Positions 7,088 through 15,780 of a stretch of DNA of 64,000 nucleotides are shown one piece after another. The first letter of the stretch is position 1. Each line of letters starts with the position of its first letter. The position numbers and the translations under genes are program-made. The stretch is from Actinomyces procaprae (GTDB lineage Bacteria > Actinomycetota > Actinomycetes > Actinomycetales > Actinomycetaceae), in assembly GCF_004798665.1 (NCBI RefSeq), contig NZ_CP039292.1, forward strand, positions 3,348,001 to 3,412,000, written 5' to 3'. Below the pieces are notes generated by a model. That model made no database searches and was not told where the DNA came from. It was given only the letters and a program-made list of their open reading frames with translations.

Positions 7088-7124
7088 CAATATGTGTCAG
7101 AGGGGCGGCTTAGTGTGCTGGGCC

Positions 7125-7496
7125 GTGAGACCCCCACTAGAAGCCGTGCTCGCCAGCGCCGACGAGCGCGGCGTCACCGTCCGGTGGCTGCCCCTCGGCC
7201 GGTGGAGAGGCTGCTACCACCAGCCGACCCGCACCGTCTACCTGCGCGCCGGCATGTCCGACCGGCTGGCCGTGCCGACGCTCATGCACGAGCTGGAGCA
7301 CGCACGCCGTGGGGACGACGGCCACCAGTCCCGGCCGGTGGAGACACGGATCGACCGGCTGGTGGCGTGCAGGCTCATCACGGCCGGGGAGTACCGGCGG
7401 GCGGAGGTGCTGGTCGGTCCGCACGTGGGTGCGCTCGCCGTCGAGCTGGACGTGCCCAGGTGGGTGGTGGAGGCGTACCGGGACACCCTCCGCTAG
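7125..7496 (+). CDS. ImmA/IrrE-like zinc metallopeptidase
   Basis: 123 aa from GTG 7125. It contains HELEHARRGDDGHQ (HExxH at about residues 55-59) after LAVPTLM, the layout of the ImmA/IrrE peptidases that cleave phage repressors in response to damage or signals. An in-frame ATG at 7,014 would add 37 residues that overlap the repressor gene and run through the palindrome, so GTG 7125 is preferred. It is short for the family (usually 130-200 aa). The neighbouring repressor is its likely substrate (inference from context). Confidence 0.75.
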   Translation: MRPPLEAVLASADERGVTVRWLPLGRWRGCYHQPTRTVYLRAGMSDRLAVPTLMHELEHARRGDDGHQSRPVETRIDRLVACRLITAGEYRRAEVLVGPHVGALAVELDVPRWVVEAYRDTLR

Positions 7497-7600
7497 GTCA
7501 CGGTCAGGCCACAGACGAGATGGCTAGCACAGTGGCTATCATCCGCCCCTGCCCGGCGCCGGCGTCGGACCGGCCGCCCGCACGATCATGCGGGAAAGTG

Positions 7601-7676
7601 TGGAGCCGCGTGTCGGACTCGAACCGACGGCCTGCTGTTTACAAGACAGCTGCTCTACCAACTGAGCTAACGCGGC
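7601..7676 (-). tRNA. tRNA-Thr (anticodon TGT), CCA encoded
   Basis: Cloverleaf on the minus strand: acceptor GCCGCGT pairs with ACGCGGC, D arm TAGCTCAGTTGGTAGAGCA, anticodon stem GCTGT/ACAGC with loop CTTGTAA giving anticodon TGT, T arm GTCGG/CCGAC with TTCGAGT, discriminator T, then CCA (7,601-7,603). The 3' end faces the prophage, consistent with use as attachment site. Confidence 0.97.
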
Positions 7677-7748
7677 ATGCGGGGGCGAGCTTACCCGTTC
7701 CCGCCCGGAACGCCCAGAGGCGGCCGCTCCCGCGCGGCCGCTCCCGCC

Positions 7749-8564
7749 TCAGAGACGGTCGGTGATACCGGTCTCCGTGGCGATGTCGGCCAGTTCAAGC
7801 TTCTCGGTGCCCAGGGCGACCGTCGGCGTACCGGTGATCGGGATCTCCGCGAAGGTCGTGTCGCACAGATCGAGCCAGGCGCCATAGGTGTTCGCCGTGA
7901 TGGCGGAGCCGATCTGCTCGACGACGGCGTCACTGACTCCCGCCTCCGTCGCGGCCTGCGTGACCGACTCGGCGGTGATGGATGAGTAGTCTCCGATGGC
8001 GTAGAGCTCGGCGAAGCGAGCCATGACCGCCTGGTGGAAGGCGAACGCTGAGGTCGGCTCCTGATCGAGGACGACACCCATGGCGTTGCACACCATGTCA
8101 CTCCAACTGCTTCCGAGGAACCTCGAGGGGTGCAGCACCAGGTTGATCTTGCCGTCTTCCAGCAGCGTCTCGAACTCCGTCTTGTGGAGCTGCTCGAAAT
8201 TGGCGCAGTGATGGCAGGCGTAGTCGAAGTAGATGTGCAGGTTCTGGGCGCCGTCCGTGCTGGTGCCGGGCTGGAGGTCAGGACCGAAGACGAGCGAGCC
8301 GTCGGCACGGATGGTGGCCGGGAATCCCTCACCGCTGGCCAGTTCCGTAACAATCTTCCCCCCCACAGCACCCTTATTGCGCTCGGTGATGACCACCGCG
8401 GCCACAGTCCCGGCCACGGCCAGGCCGCCGATGCCCAGGAGGCTGCGCCGAGTGATCCGGGCGCGCCGCTCCCGGCGCTCCTGCTCCTCGCGCATCGCCT
8501 GCGCCTTGGCGCGCGCCGCCTCCCGACGCTCGGCCTTGGTCGGACGGGGCTGGTTCGAAGCCAC
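7749..8564 (-). CDS. Membrane-anchored DsbA-family thioredoxin protein
   Basis: 271 aa. After a charged cytoplasmic N-terminus (many Arg/Glu up to about 45), one hydrophobic segment (LLGIGGLAVAGTVAAVVI) anchors it. The exported domain has IYFDYACHHCANFEQLH, so CHHC is the active-site CxxC, and TGTPTVALG with the cis-Pro. It belongs to the DsbA/thioredoxin_4 type found in actinobacterial envelopes, probably for disulfide formation in exported proteins. GTG 8564-8562 was chosen because GAGGAG lies 6 bases upstream. Two further cysteines (VCNAM, LCDTT) follow. Confidence 0.85.
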   Translation of the reverse strand: MASNQPRPTKAERREAARAKAQAMREEQERRERRARITRRSLLGIGGLAVAGTVAAVVITERNKGAVGGKIVTELASGEGFPATIRADGSLVFGPDLQPGTSTDGAQNLHIYFDYACHHCANFEQLHKTEFETLLEDGKINLVLHPSRFLGSSWSDMVCNAMGVVLDQEPTSAFAFHQAVMARFAELYAIGDYSSITAESVTQAATEAGVSDAVVEQIGSAITANTYGAWLDLCDTTFAEIPITGTPTVALGTEKLELADIATETGITDRL

Positions 8565-8646
8565 AAGCAACTCCTCAAGTCGAAATCGGCGCCACTGCGA
8601 ATACTGCGCGTACCACAGTCCCTGATATGTCCTGAACGCGCCTACC

Positions 8647-8661
8647 GCATGCATTGCATGC
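8647..8661. promoter_or_regulatory. GCATGCA-T-TGCATGC palindrome upstream of the DsbA-like gene
   Basis: A perfect 7-bp inverted repeat around one base, about 85 bp upstream of the GTG start. It could be an operator. No matching regulator is known from the window. Confidence 0.35.
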
Positions 8662-8796
8662 AGCTGACACCGTATGCATTCTGCCTGGGAACGCGACCAA
8701 AGGCACGGCCACCGGATGCGGCCTGCCTCACGCCGTCGGGCGGGTGACGCGACCGCCCGGCATACGGCCGCGACGACGTGGCGGCCGGCTGAGCGG

Positions 8797-9525
8797 CTAG
8801 GAGATGCTGAAGGGGGCCATGCGCGCCAGCGGAAGCGCACCGAGGATGAACAGCACCACGACACCCACAGTGACGGCCGCGAACACGGCAACGCCGATCA
8901 GCCGGTTCGAGGGGCTGCGCAGGGCCGAACCGGCCATCCGTGCGCCACCGCGGCGTGTCGGCGAGCCCCAGGGGACGAACCAGGTGACCAGCATGTAGGT
9001 GGCGACGGAGGGCACCAGGCACACCCCCACCCGGTGGTAGTTGCTCCAGGAGGTCAGGACGGTCGGCTCGCCCGAGTCGCCGAACCCGAGCGCTCTCCCC
9101 GTGAAGTAGAACACGACGAGGGCGACCAGCGCCCCCACCGCGCAGGCGGCCGCGCTCGCCGCCAGGGAGCGCACCAGGTACCAGGGCACCGACGCCCACA
9201 TGCGCGAGTTGTCGGCGCTGGAGGCGTAGCCGTTGCTCAGGCGGCGCCAGCGGCGGGCGTCATCGGCCCGCCCGACAGTCCCCGCGATCACCACCAGCAC
9301 GGAGAACACGAGCAGCACCCATCCGGGAACCGGCAGCGACAGCGCCATCAGCATCAGGCAGAAGACGGCGATGACCGCGCGATGGCGCCGGGGCTCCAAG
9401 GCCCACTCGGGCACCCCCGCCCGCACCGCCGCAGCCGGGGCGCCGGACTGGGTCTGCGGGTACGCCGACGGCGTCCGGGAGGGTTCCGGGGCGGGCCGCG
9501 CGGGCTCCGGGGCCGCCGGGCGGGC
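8797..9525 (-). pseudogene. C-terminal membrane part of the Ser/Thr kinase (frameshifted off)
   Basis: In this frame the coding sequence begins within the Pro/Ala-rich linker of the kinase (PAAPEPARPAPEPSR, then PSAYPQTQSGAPAA) and continues into a ~200-residue membrane domain. That domain has about four hydrophobic segments: VIAVFCLMLMAL with VLLVFSVLVVIAG, AACAVGALVALVVFYF, VGVCLVPSVATYMLV, and VAVFAAVTVGVVVLFILGAL. It has no start or ribosome site of its own near the junction. Adding one base at about 9,518-9,525 makes kinase and membrane parts a single frame of 651 codons (8,797-10,748). It is therefore most likely the end of the same protein. Confidence 0.75.
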
Positions 9526-10748
9526 TCCGCGACGGGCCGGACGGGCACCGCGCCACTGCCCGGCACGAACGACGGCGGAGAGGCCGGCACCGCCTGTCCC
9601 GAGTGGCCCGGCACCGGGACGGACGCAGGCGTGAGGGGCGGCGAAGCGGGCGCGGACAGGAAGCCGTAGGCGCCGGGCGGCGAGCCGTATCCGGACACGC
9701 GCCCGGAGCCGTGTCCGGCGTCACGTCCGGAGTCATAGTGCCCGGAGTCATAGACAGACCCGTAGGTGCCGGTGCTGGTGTTCGCCTCAGCGGCGGCCGC
9801 ACCCTCCCCGTCTTCGGCCTGCGCGGCGGAGTCCTCCTCCCCGAGCACCTCGGCCAGGGCGACCTCACCGGTGCCGCCGTCGGCGATCTCATCCAGGACG
9901 CGCAGCAGGTCCGGGACGGGCAGGCGGTCAGCCGCCTCGGGCGCGAGGGCCGCCGTGAAGGCTCGCGCCAGCGCGGGCTGAGCCTCCTCCAGGTCGCCGA
10001 GCTCCGGGGTGCCGGCGTACACGCGGCGGAACACCGCCTGCCAGGGGCCGGAGCCGAAGGGCGAACGGCCGGTGATGGCGAACAGGATCACGCCCGCCAG
10101 CGCGTACCAGTCGACTTCGGGGGCGGGTTCGCCGCCGTCGAGCATCTCGGGCGGAATGAAGCCGGGCGTTCCGGTGACCTGGCCGGTCTGGGTCAGGCGG
10201 ACGTCGTCGGCCACCTGGGCGATGCCGAAGTCGATCAGGACCGGCCCCTGCGCCCCTAGCATCACGTTGGAGGGCTTGAGGTCGCGGTGAATGACACCGG
10301 CCGCATGCACGGCGTCGAGCGCATCGACCAGGCCGTGCGCAAGGTCGGACAGGTCGCGGATGTCGGTGTCCAGGCGGTAGACGCCCTCGTGGTCGACCTC
10401 GCTCTGGAGGGTGGGGCCGTCCACCAGCTCGGTGATGACGAAGGTGACGCCGGAGCCGTCCGCGCCGTCGCCGGTCTCGATGTCGAGGATGCGGGCGACC
10501 CGCGAGTCCTTCACCCGGGCCAGCACGGAGGCCTCGCGGTCCAGACGACGACGAGCCATCGGATCGGCCGCGATCTGCGGGTGGAGGATCTTCATGGCCA
10601 CGTGCCGCCCGTCGCCGTCGACGGCCTCCCAGACCACGCCCATGCCGCCCGCACCCAGGCGACGCAGGAGCCGGTAGCCGCCGACGTCCGCGCCCGCGCG
10701 CAGTCCGGCCAGAGATGCGGGCGTGGCACCGTCGGGGATCTGCGTCAT
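9354..10748 (-). CDS. Serine/threonine protein kinase (C-terminus frameshifted)
   Basis: Hanks-type kinase. Glycine loop LGAGGMGVVW (31-40), catalytic Lys53 in AMKIL, HRDLKPSNV (D156), DFGIAQ (D173), and TGTPGFIPPE in the activation loop; all catalytic residues are present. The domain spans about 22-285. A long Ala/Gly/Pro/Ser linker follows. The present frame then becomes Arg/Pro-rich and stops at 9,354, while the natural linker and membrane domain continue in another frame. The break lies in a C/G run near 9,520 and may be a sequencing error or a real frameshift. The protein probably phosphorylates cell-envelope or division targets at the membrane (family knowledge). Confidence 0.85.
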   Translation of the reverse strand: MTQIPDGATPASLAGLRAGADVGGYRLLRRLGAGGMGVVWEAVDGDGRHVAMKILHPQIAADPMARRRLDREASVLARVKDSRVARILDIETGDGADGSGVTFVITELVDGPTLQSEVDHEGVYRLDTDIRDLSDLAHGLVDALDAVHAAGVIHRDLKPSNVMLGAQGPVLIDFGIAQVADDVRLTQTGQVTGTPGFIPPEMLDGGEPAPEVDWYALAGVILFAITGRSPFGSGPWQAVFRRVYAGTPELGDLEEAQPALARAFTAALAPEAADRLPVPDLLRVLDEIADGGTGEVALAEVLGEEDSAAQAEDGEGAAAAEANTSTGTYGSVYDSGHYDSGRDAGHGSGRVSGYGSPPGAYGFLSAPASPPLTPASVPVPGHSGQAVPASPPSFVPGSGAVPVRPVAEPARRPRSPRGPPRNPPGRRRRTRRPSPAPRLRRCGRGCPSGPWSPGAIARSSPSSA

Positions 10749-10971
10749 GGCGCCACAGTACCGGCAGGCACCCCAACCACCGGGGACGTGAGGTGATTCA
10801 CACCCCTTTCAGGGTTTTCCTAGCTTCGTCGGACTACCTGCACCGCGCCGTCGTATGACACAGTTAGTCCTGCCTGGGGCGAACCGCCCCGGCACGTGTC
10901 AATGCGGACACGCATCGGCACCTTTCACCACGGATCGTCCGGCACGTACCTGCCGGTGAAGGGATACCTTT
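10749..10971 (+). promoter_or_regulatory. Leader of the ABC ATPase gene, with possible SD-masking stem
   Basis: 223-bp intergenic region. It holds small hairpins GGGGC/GCCCC (10,876-10,890) and CGTGTC/GACACG (10,895-10,912). CCTTTCACC (10,921-10,929) can pair with GGTGAAGGG (10,955-10,963), which includes the ribosome site AAGGGA seven bases before ATG 10,972. This could regulate translation; no known riboswitch is recognised. Confidence 0.4.
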
Positions 10972-12099
10972 ATGGCAACCGTCACTTTTGATCACGCCAC
11001 CCGTATCTACCCGGGGAACGACACCCCGTCGGTGGACAGCCTGAACCTTGAGATCGCCGACGGCGAGTTCCTGGTCCTCGTCGGCCCCTCGGGCTGCGGA
11101 AAGTCAACCTCCCTGCGCATGCTCGCAGGCCTCGAGGACGTCAACTCCGGCCGCATCCTCATCGGCGACCGCGACGTGACCGACGTCCAGCCCAAGGACC
11201 GTGACATCGCCATGGTCTTCCAGAACTACGCCCTGTACCCGCACATGTCGGTGCACGACAACATGGGCTTCGCGCTCAAGATCGCCGGTACTCCCAAGGA
11301 TGAGATCGACCGGCGCGTCAAGGAGGCCGCCAAGATCCTCGGCCTGACCGAGTACCTGGACCGCAAGCCGAAGGCACTGTCCGGTGGTCAGCGTCAGCGT
11401 GTGGCCATGGGCCGCGCCATCGTGCGCAAGCCGAAGGTCTTCCTGATGGACGAGCCACTGTCCAACCTGGACGCCAAGCTGCGCGTGCAGACGCGTACGC
11501 AGATCGCGTCCCTGCAGCGCTCGCTGGGCGTCACGACCGTCTACGTCACCCACGACCAGACGGAGGCCCTGACCATGGGTGACCGCATCGCGGTCCTCAA
11601 GGACGGCATCCTCCAGCAGGTCGGCACCCCGCGTGAGATGTATGACAAGCCCGCCAACGACTTCGTGGCCGGCTTCATCGGCTCCCCCGCCATGAACCTG
11701 GGCCGCTTCACGGTCGACGGCGACATCGCCTCCATCGGTGCCGCGCGCGTCCAGCTGTCCCGGGCCACGCTCGACGCCATGGTCCCGGAGGACAACAACA
11801 AGATCGTCATCGGTTTCCGCCCCGAGTCCCTCGAGGTGGTCTCCGCCGAGGACGACCACTCCATCCCGGTGCGGCTGTCCTTCGTGGAGGAGCTGGGCAG
11901 CGACGCCTACATCTACGGCGAGCTCGTCGGAGCCGAGGGCTCCGAGGACAAGCTCGGCTCCGGTGAGGACTCCAGCCAGATCATCGTCCGCGTTCCTCCG
12001 CGCACCGCGCCGGAGCCCGGCGAGACGGTGTACGTGCGCATCAAGCCGGGCGAGGAGCACATCTTCTCCGCATCCACCGGCAAGCGCCTGCCCGCCTGA
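10972..12099 (+). CDS. Sugar ABC transporter ATPase (MsiK/UgpC type)
   Basis: 375 aa. Walker [10 protein letters not shown] (38-46), Q-loop [11 protein letters not shown], signature LSGGQ (136-140), Walker B VFLMDEP, His194 in VTHDQ. A C-terminal OB-like TOBE domain (about 235-375) is typical of the carbohydrate-uptake (CUT1) subfamily. No permease or binding protein is adjacent, so it is an orphan ATPase. In actinobacteria such proteins (MsiK) energise several sugar importers encoded elsewhere. It is preceded by a 223-bp leader and followed by a hairpin at 12,160. Confidence 0.93.
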   Translation: MATVTFDHATRIYPGNDTPSVDSLNLEIADGEFLVLVGPSGCGKSTSLRMLAGLEDVNSGRILIGDRDVTDVQPKDRDIAMVFQNYALYPHMSVHDNMGFALKIAGTPKDEIDRRVKEAAKILGLTEYLDRKPKALSGGQRQRVAMGRAIVRKPKVFLMDEPLSNLDAKLRVQTRTQIASLQRSLGVTTVYVTHDQTEALTMGDRIAVLKDGILQQVGTPREMYDKPANDFVAGFIGSPAMNLGRFTVDGDIASIGAARVQLSRATLDAMVPEDNNKIVIGFRPESLEVVSAEDDHSIPVRLSFVEELGSDAYIYGELVGAEGSEDKLGSGEDSSQIIVRVPPRTAPEPGETVYVRIKPGEEHIFSASTGKRLPA

Positions 12100-12159
12100 G
12101 TCGGCCCACTTCGACCGCAGGCGCGCCAACGGCCCGAGCCACGCAAAGGCCATCAGGTT

Positions 12160-12191
12160 GGGCCCCGTTCCTCGTGTGAGGGGCGGGGCCC
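12160..12191 (+). terminator. Hairpin terminator after the ABC ATPase gene
   Basis: GGGCCCCG pairs with CGGGGCCC around a TTCCTCGTGTGAGGGG loop that can extend the stem (TCCTC/GAGGG). It lies 60 bp downstream of the stop. No clear T-run. Confidence 0.55.
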
Positions 12192-12328
12192 GGCCGTAGG
12201 CCGACGGCGGGCGCACGAACCGCATGTATCGTTCGCCCCGATCCGATGACCACAAGGCGAGCCGTCTCGCCTGCAACGACCCGGCGCCGTCGAGGACCGA
12301 TCCGCGGCGGACCTGAGAGAATGCGCAC

Positions 12329-13702
12329 ATGCCCCAGTCCATGCAGATCACCGCGGCCACGATCGACCCGGCGCTGCTCGATCTCCCGTGGGAGGTCCCG
12401 TTGGAGGAGTGGCCGGCGGAAGTGCTCGCCGCCCTCCCGCGGGGACTGTCGCGCCACATCGTTCGCTTCGTGAACCTGTCGGAGCGGGTGATCGCCGTCA
12501 AGGAGATCGGCGAGTCCGTTGCCCACCGCGAGTACGAACTGCTGCGCAACCTGCTGCGGCAGGGGGCACCCTGCGTGACGCCGACGGCGGTGATCACCGG
12601 CCGCACCGGCCTGGACGGCTCCGCCCTCAACTCGGTCCTGGTCACCGAGCACCTGTCCTACTCGCTGCCCTACCGGGCGCTGTTCAGCCAGTACATGCGG
12701 CCCGAGACCGCGACCCGGCTCATAGATGCCCTCGCGGTGCTGCTGGTGCGGCTGCACCTGCTGGGCTTCTACTGGGGGGATGTGTCCCTGTCCAACACGC
12801 TGTTCCGGCGGGATGCGGGCGCCTTCGCCGCCTACCTGGTGGACGCCGAGACCGGCGAGCTGTACCCCGACGGACTGACCGAGGGCAAGCGCCTGTATGA
12901 CATCGACATCGCCCGCACGAACATCATCGGTGAGCTCATGGACCTCCAGGCGGGCGCCCTGCTGGAACCGAGCGTGGACACCATCGAGGTGGGCGACCGG
13001 ATCGTCAGCCGCTACACCGAGCTGTGGGAGGTGCTGACCGCGGAGGAGACCTTCGACCTGGGCGAGCGGTGGCGCGTGCGCTCCCGCATTGAGAAGCTGA
13101 ATGAGCTGGGATTCGACGTCGGCGAGCTGACCATGAAGACGGAGGCGGACGGTTCGGGCACCCGCATGATCATCCAGCCGAAGGTGGTCGACGCCGGCCA
13201 CTATCACCGCCAGATCATGCGGCTGACCGGCCTGGACGTGCAGGAGCGGCAGGGGCAGCGCATGCTCAACGACCTGCAGACCTTCCGTACCGTCACCGGG
13301 CGCAAGGACGAGCCGGTCGAGCAGGTGGCGCACGCCTGGCTGGCGGAGGTGTTCGAGCCCACCATTTCCGCCGTCCCAATGGAGCTGCGCCGCAAGCTGG
13401 AGCCGGCGGAGATCTTCCACGAGGTGCTGGAGCACCGCTGGTACATGTCCGAGCAGCGGCAGCACGACGTCGCCACCGAGGAGGCGGTGGCGGACTACGT
13501 CAACACCGTCCTGCCGCAGCACTGGGATGAGCAGTCCTACTTGTCACTGGGCGACACCCAGGAGATGGAGGCCATCTTCGACGACGATGAGCCGGCCCTT
13601 GAGGACGACGCGGACTTCGCCGCACTGGACGAGGCCACGGCCAGCGCCTTCGAGCTCAATCCCATGGGCTTCACCGCCGGCATGAAGTTCAAGGGCGAGT
13701 AG
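12329..13702 (+). CDS. DUF4032 kinase-like protein
   Basis: 457 aa. The N-terminal half has a lipopolysaccharide-kinase-like fold: AVKEIGESVAHREYELLRNL (putative ATP-contacting Lys and Glu), LVTEHLSYSLPYR, and LHLLGFYWGDVSLSNTLF, which corresponds to the kinase HxD..N motif with His replaced by Trp-Gly-Asp. The DUF4032 part follows (about 230-400), with a highly acidic segment near the end (DDDEPALEDDADF). This family is widespread in actinobacteria with no firm function. A nucleotide-dependent phosphotransfer role is inferred from the fold only. Confidence 0.8.
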   Translation: MPQSMQITAATIDPALLDLPWEVPLEEWPAEVLAALPRGLSRHIVRFVNLSERVIAVKEIGESVAHREYELLRNLLRQGAPCVTPTAVITGRTGLDGSALNSVLVTEHLSYSLPYRALFSQYMRPETATRLIDALAVLLVRLHLLGFYWGDVSLSNTLFRRDAGAFAAYLVDAETGELYPDGLTEGKRLYDIDIARTNIIGELMDLQAGALLEPSVDTIEVGDRIVSRYTELWEVLTAEETFDLGERWRVRSRIEKLNELGFDVGELTMKTEADGSGTRMIIQPKVVDAGHYHRQIMRLTGLDVQERQGQRMLNDLQTFRTVTGRKDEPVEQVAHAWLAEVFEPTISAVPMELRRKLEPAEIFHEVLEHRWYMSEQRQHDVATEEAVADYVNTVLPQHWDEQSYLSLGDTQEMEAIFDDDEPALEDDADFAALDEATASAFELNPMGFTAGMKFKGE

Positions 13703-13756
13703 CGCCGATCAGGGCGGCGACGTCGGTCAGAGTGTTGGCGTAAAGGCCAGGCGGTC

Positions 13757-14350
13757 ATGGGATGGATTGAGGCGCAGCCCATGCGCCGCTTCGAGGTGGC
13801 GGCGCCGCCCCGAGACGCGGTGCGGCTCGTCATCGACCTGTTAAGACCACAGGGCTTCTCGCTGGAGACCTGGGACCTGGACTCGGTGCTGGCCGAGCGG
13901 GGGCCGTGGACCGGCGTGGTCCTGCGCGAGGGCAGCGAGGCCACCGCTTTCTTGGCCGACTACCTTACGGAGGTCTTTCCGTTCGTGCTCGCCCTCCCCT
14001 GGGTACGCCGCCAGCACGGACGCCTGCGTCTGGCGGTGCTGGCTCGGCCGCTCGGCGGCCGCACGGCAGCCAGCGAGCTCATCTGCTGGCACTTCTCCCT
14101 CCATTCCGGAACCTACTGGAGCCGCCCCGAGTACTTCGCCATTGACGTCATGGAGGGGCTGACGCAGCCTCTGCGCGCCGCGGGCCTACTGCTCGCCGGC
14201 CCGGCCAAGCCGAGCAGTTGGAAGACCTGGAAGACCCTGCCCACCGATCACCCGCTGCACCCCAAGCAGTGGCGCACCATCAGCAAAGCGGCCAAGCGCC
14301 GAGCTCGCCACCGCGCTGAAGGCCCATTCGGTTCGGGTGCTCACTCCTGA
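13757..14350 (+). CDS. Conserved-looking hypothetical protein
   Basis: 197 aa, beginning MGWIEAQPMRRFEV. An alpha/beta-like arrangement is suggested by VRLVIDLLRPQGFSLETWDLDSVL, WTGVVLREGSEATAFLADYL and HGRLRLAVLARPLGG. The C-terminus is basic (SKAAKRRARHRAE). No motif is recognised. It lies between the DUF4032 gene and the sugar isomerase in the same direction, with about 55-70 bp gaps, so co-transcription is possible. Confidence 0.6.
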   Translation: MGWIEAQPMRRFEVAAPPRDAVRLVIDLLRPQGFSLETWDLDSVLAERGPWTGVVLREGSEATAFLADYLTEVFPFVLALPWVRRQHGRLRLAVLARPLGGRTAASELICWHFSLHSGTYWSRPEYFAIDVMEGLTQPLRAAGLLLAGPAKPSSWKTWKTLPTDHPLHPKQWRTISKAAKRRARHRAEGPFGSGAHS

Positions 14351-14422
14351 TACACCCTATTGAAACCGACCCGTCATCCGTGCCACGCTTGGCCGAGCCC
14401 GCCCTGGGTCGAGGAGGACTCG

Positions 14423-15649
14423 ATGACCACGCTCATGACCCGCCAACTCTTCGATGCGCAGACCTGGAGCCTGCTCGCCTTCGGCAAGCGCTCCCGCACC
14501 GAGCACGGATTCGGCTGGCTCGACGACGTCGGCAGTATCGCTGCCGAGCGCGGCGTGCAGCTGTGGATCACCGGTCGCATGACCCACTGCTTCGCCCTGG
14601 GGCATCTCATGGGTGATCCGGACTGCACCGTCCTGTCCGCGCACGGCGTCGCGTGCCTGCTGGACGGACCGTTGCGCGATGACGACACCGCGGCCTGGCT
14701 CTGTACCGTCAACCTCGACGGCACGCCCCAGCCGGGCCCGCTGCGCGCCTACGACCACAGCTTCGTCATCCTGGCCGCCGCCTCCGCCCGCATGGCTGAG
14801 GTGCCACGGGCGCAGGAGCTGCTCGACGCCGCCCTGCTCGCCTTCGACCGGCTGTGGTGGGACGAGGCGGCCGGGATGGTGGTGGATTCCCGGAACCGTG
14901 AGACCCTCGCCGTGGACGACTACCGGGGGGCCAACGCGAATATGCACACGGTCGAGGCGCTGCTGGCGGCCTACTCGGCCACCCATGACCCCCTCCATCT
15001 CCGACGCGCTGCACGCATCACCGGCCGCATCGCCCACGAGGTGGTGACCCACGCCTTCCGCCTGCCCGAGCACTTCGATGACTCCTGGAACGCCGTCCTC
15101 GACTACAACCGAGACCGTCCCACCGACGCCGTCCGCCCCTACGGGTCGAAGGTGGGGCACTGGCTGGAGTGGGCGCGACTGATGGTCCAGGTGCGCGTCG
15201 CCTGCACCGCCGTCGGGATCGGCTACGACCCGTTGCTGGACAGCCTTCCAACCGGCATGTACCGCAAGGCATTGCAGGAGGGGTGGGGAGCCGACGGCGA
15301 GCAGGGCTTCGTGTACACGGTGGACTTCGACGGTTATCCGGTGGTCCGCGAGCGCATGTCCTGGGTGCTGTGCGAGGGTATCAGCGCGGCGGAGACGCTC
15401 CGGCAGATCACCGGAGACAACTCCTACGAGCACGATATCGACACCTATGCCGCCTGGGCCCGTGAGCACCTGATCGAGGATCCCGGCCAGTGGCGTGGGG
15501 AACTCGACTCCCAGGATCGGCCGATCTCGGCCGCGTGGTCGGGCAAACCAGACATTTACCATGCACTTCAGGCAATGCTGATCGGTCGCCTGCCCATCAC
15601 CCCGTCCCTCGCCGAGGGGCTGCTGCGCACCGGGGCCTCACCCGCCTGA
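14423..15649 (+). CDS. AGE-family sugar epimerase/isomerase
   Basis: 408 aa with the (alpha/alpha)6-barrel pattern of N-acylglucosamine 2-epimerase/YihS proteins. Features: ITGRMTHCFALGHLMG near the N-terminus (catalytic Arg/His region), RAYDHSFVILAAA, NANMHTVEALLAAY, RPYGSKVGHWLEWARLM (the His-Trp-Glu region) and YTVDFDGYPVVRERMSWVLCEGI. YihS-like members interconvert aldoses and ketoses such as mannose and fructose, so a link to fructose metabolism is plausible but unproven. ATG 14,423 was chosen because GAGGAGG lies just upstream; a start at 14,360 has no ribosome site. Confidence 0.85.
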   Translation: MTTLMTRQLFDAQTWSLLAFGKRSRTEHGFGWLDDVGSIAAERGVQLWITGRMTHCFALGHLMGDPDCTVLSAHGVACLLDGPLRDDDTAAWLCTVNLDGTPQPGPLRAYDHSFVILAAASARMAEVPRAQELLDAALLAFDRLWWDEAAGMVVDSRNRETLAVDDYRGANANMHTVEALLAAYSATHDPLHLRRAARITGRIAHEVVTHAFRLPEHFDDSWNAVLDYNRDRPTDAVRPYGSKVGHWLEWARLMVQVRVACTAVGIGYDPLLDSLPTGMYRKALQEGWGADGEQGFVYTVDFDGYPVVRERMSWVLCEGISAAETLRQITGDNSYEHDIDTYAAWAREHLIEDPGQWRGELDSQDRPISAAWSGKPDIYHALQAMLIGRLPITPSLAEGLLRTGASPA

Positions 15650-15675
15650 AACCGCCGGACCGGCAACACGCAAAA

Positions 15676-15755
15676 CACGACCTTGGGGTACGTTCCACGA
15701 CCCTCGGGTGGTCGTGGAACGTACCCCAAGGTCGTGCCATAGCACCAAGGTCGTG
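15676..15755. repeat. Mirrored ~20-bp array A (26-bp perfect stem)
   Basis: CACGACC recurs at 15,676 and 15,696. Its inverse GTCGTG then recurs at 15,711, 15,731 and 15,750, so the unit recurs every 19-20 bp and flips once. Bases 15,676-15,701 pair perfectly with 15,711-15,736 around a 9-base loop. It sits between convergent genes and could end both transcripts. Confidence 0.85.
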
Positions 15756-15780
15756 GAACGCACCCGAGCCGCCGGACCGC

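Larger units (their letters stand above)
1..7600. mobile_element. Prophage, early/immunity end (partial, continues left)
   Basis: A block of phage-type genes: divergent Cro-like and CI-like regulators, ImmA-like peptidase, BRO/KilAC antirepressor, excisionase-like HTH, RecT/Bet annealase, RusA resolvase, cytosine methyltransferase. The minus-strand genes overlap tightly, mostly by ATGA. The right boundary is inferred to be the 3' end of tRNA-Thr, which faces the block, as expected for integration into a tRNA 3' end. No integrase, structural or lysis genes are in the window, so the left end and the second att site are outside it. The boundary is inference; the gene content is seen. Confidence 0.85.

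Noticed and set aside
7014..7124. Extended N-terminus of the ImmA-like peptidase
   Set aside because: It would overlap the repressor gene and translate the 42-bp palindrome; the GTG at 7,125 gives a sensible domain start.
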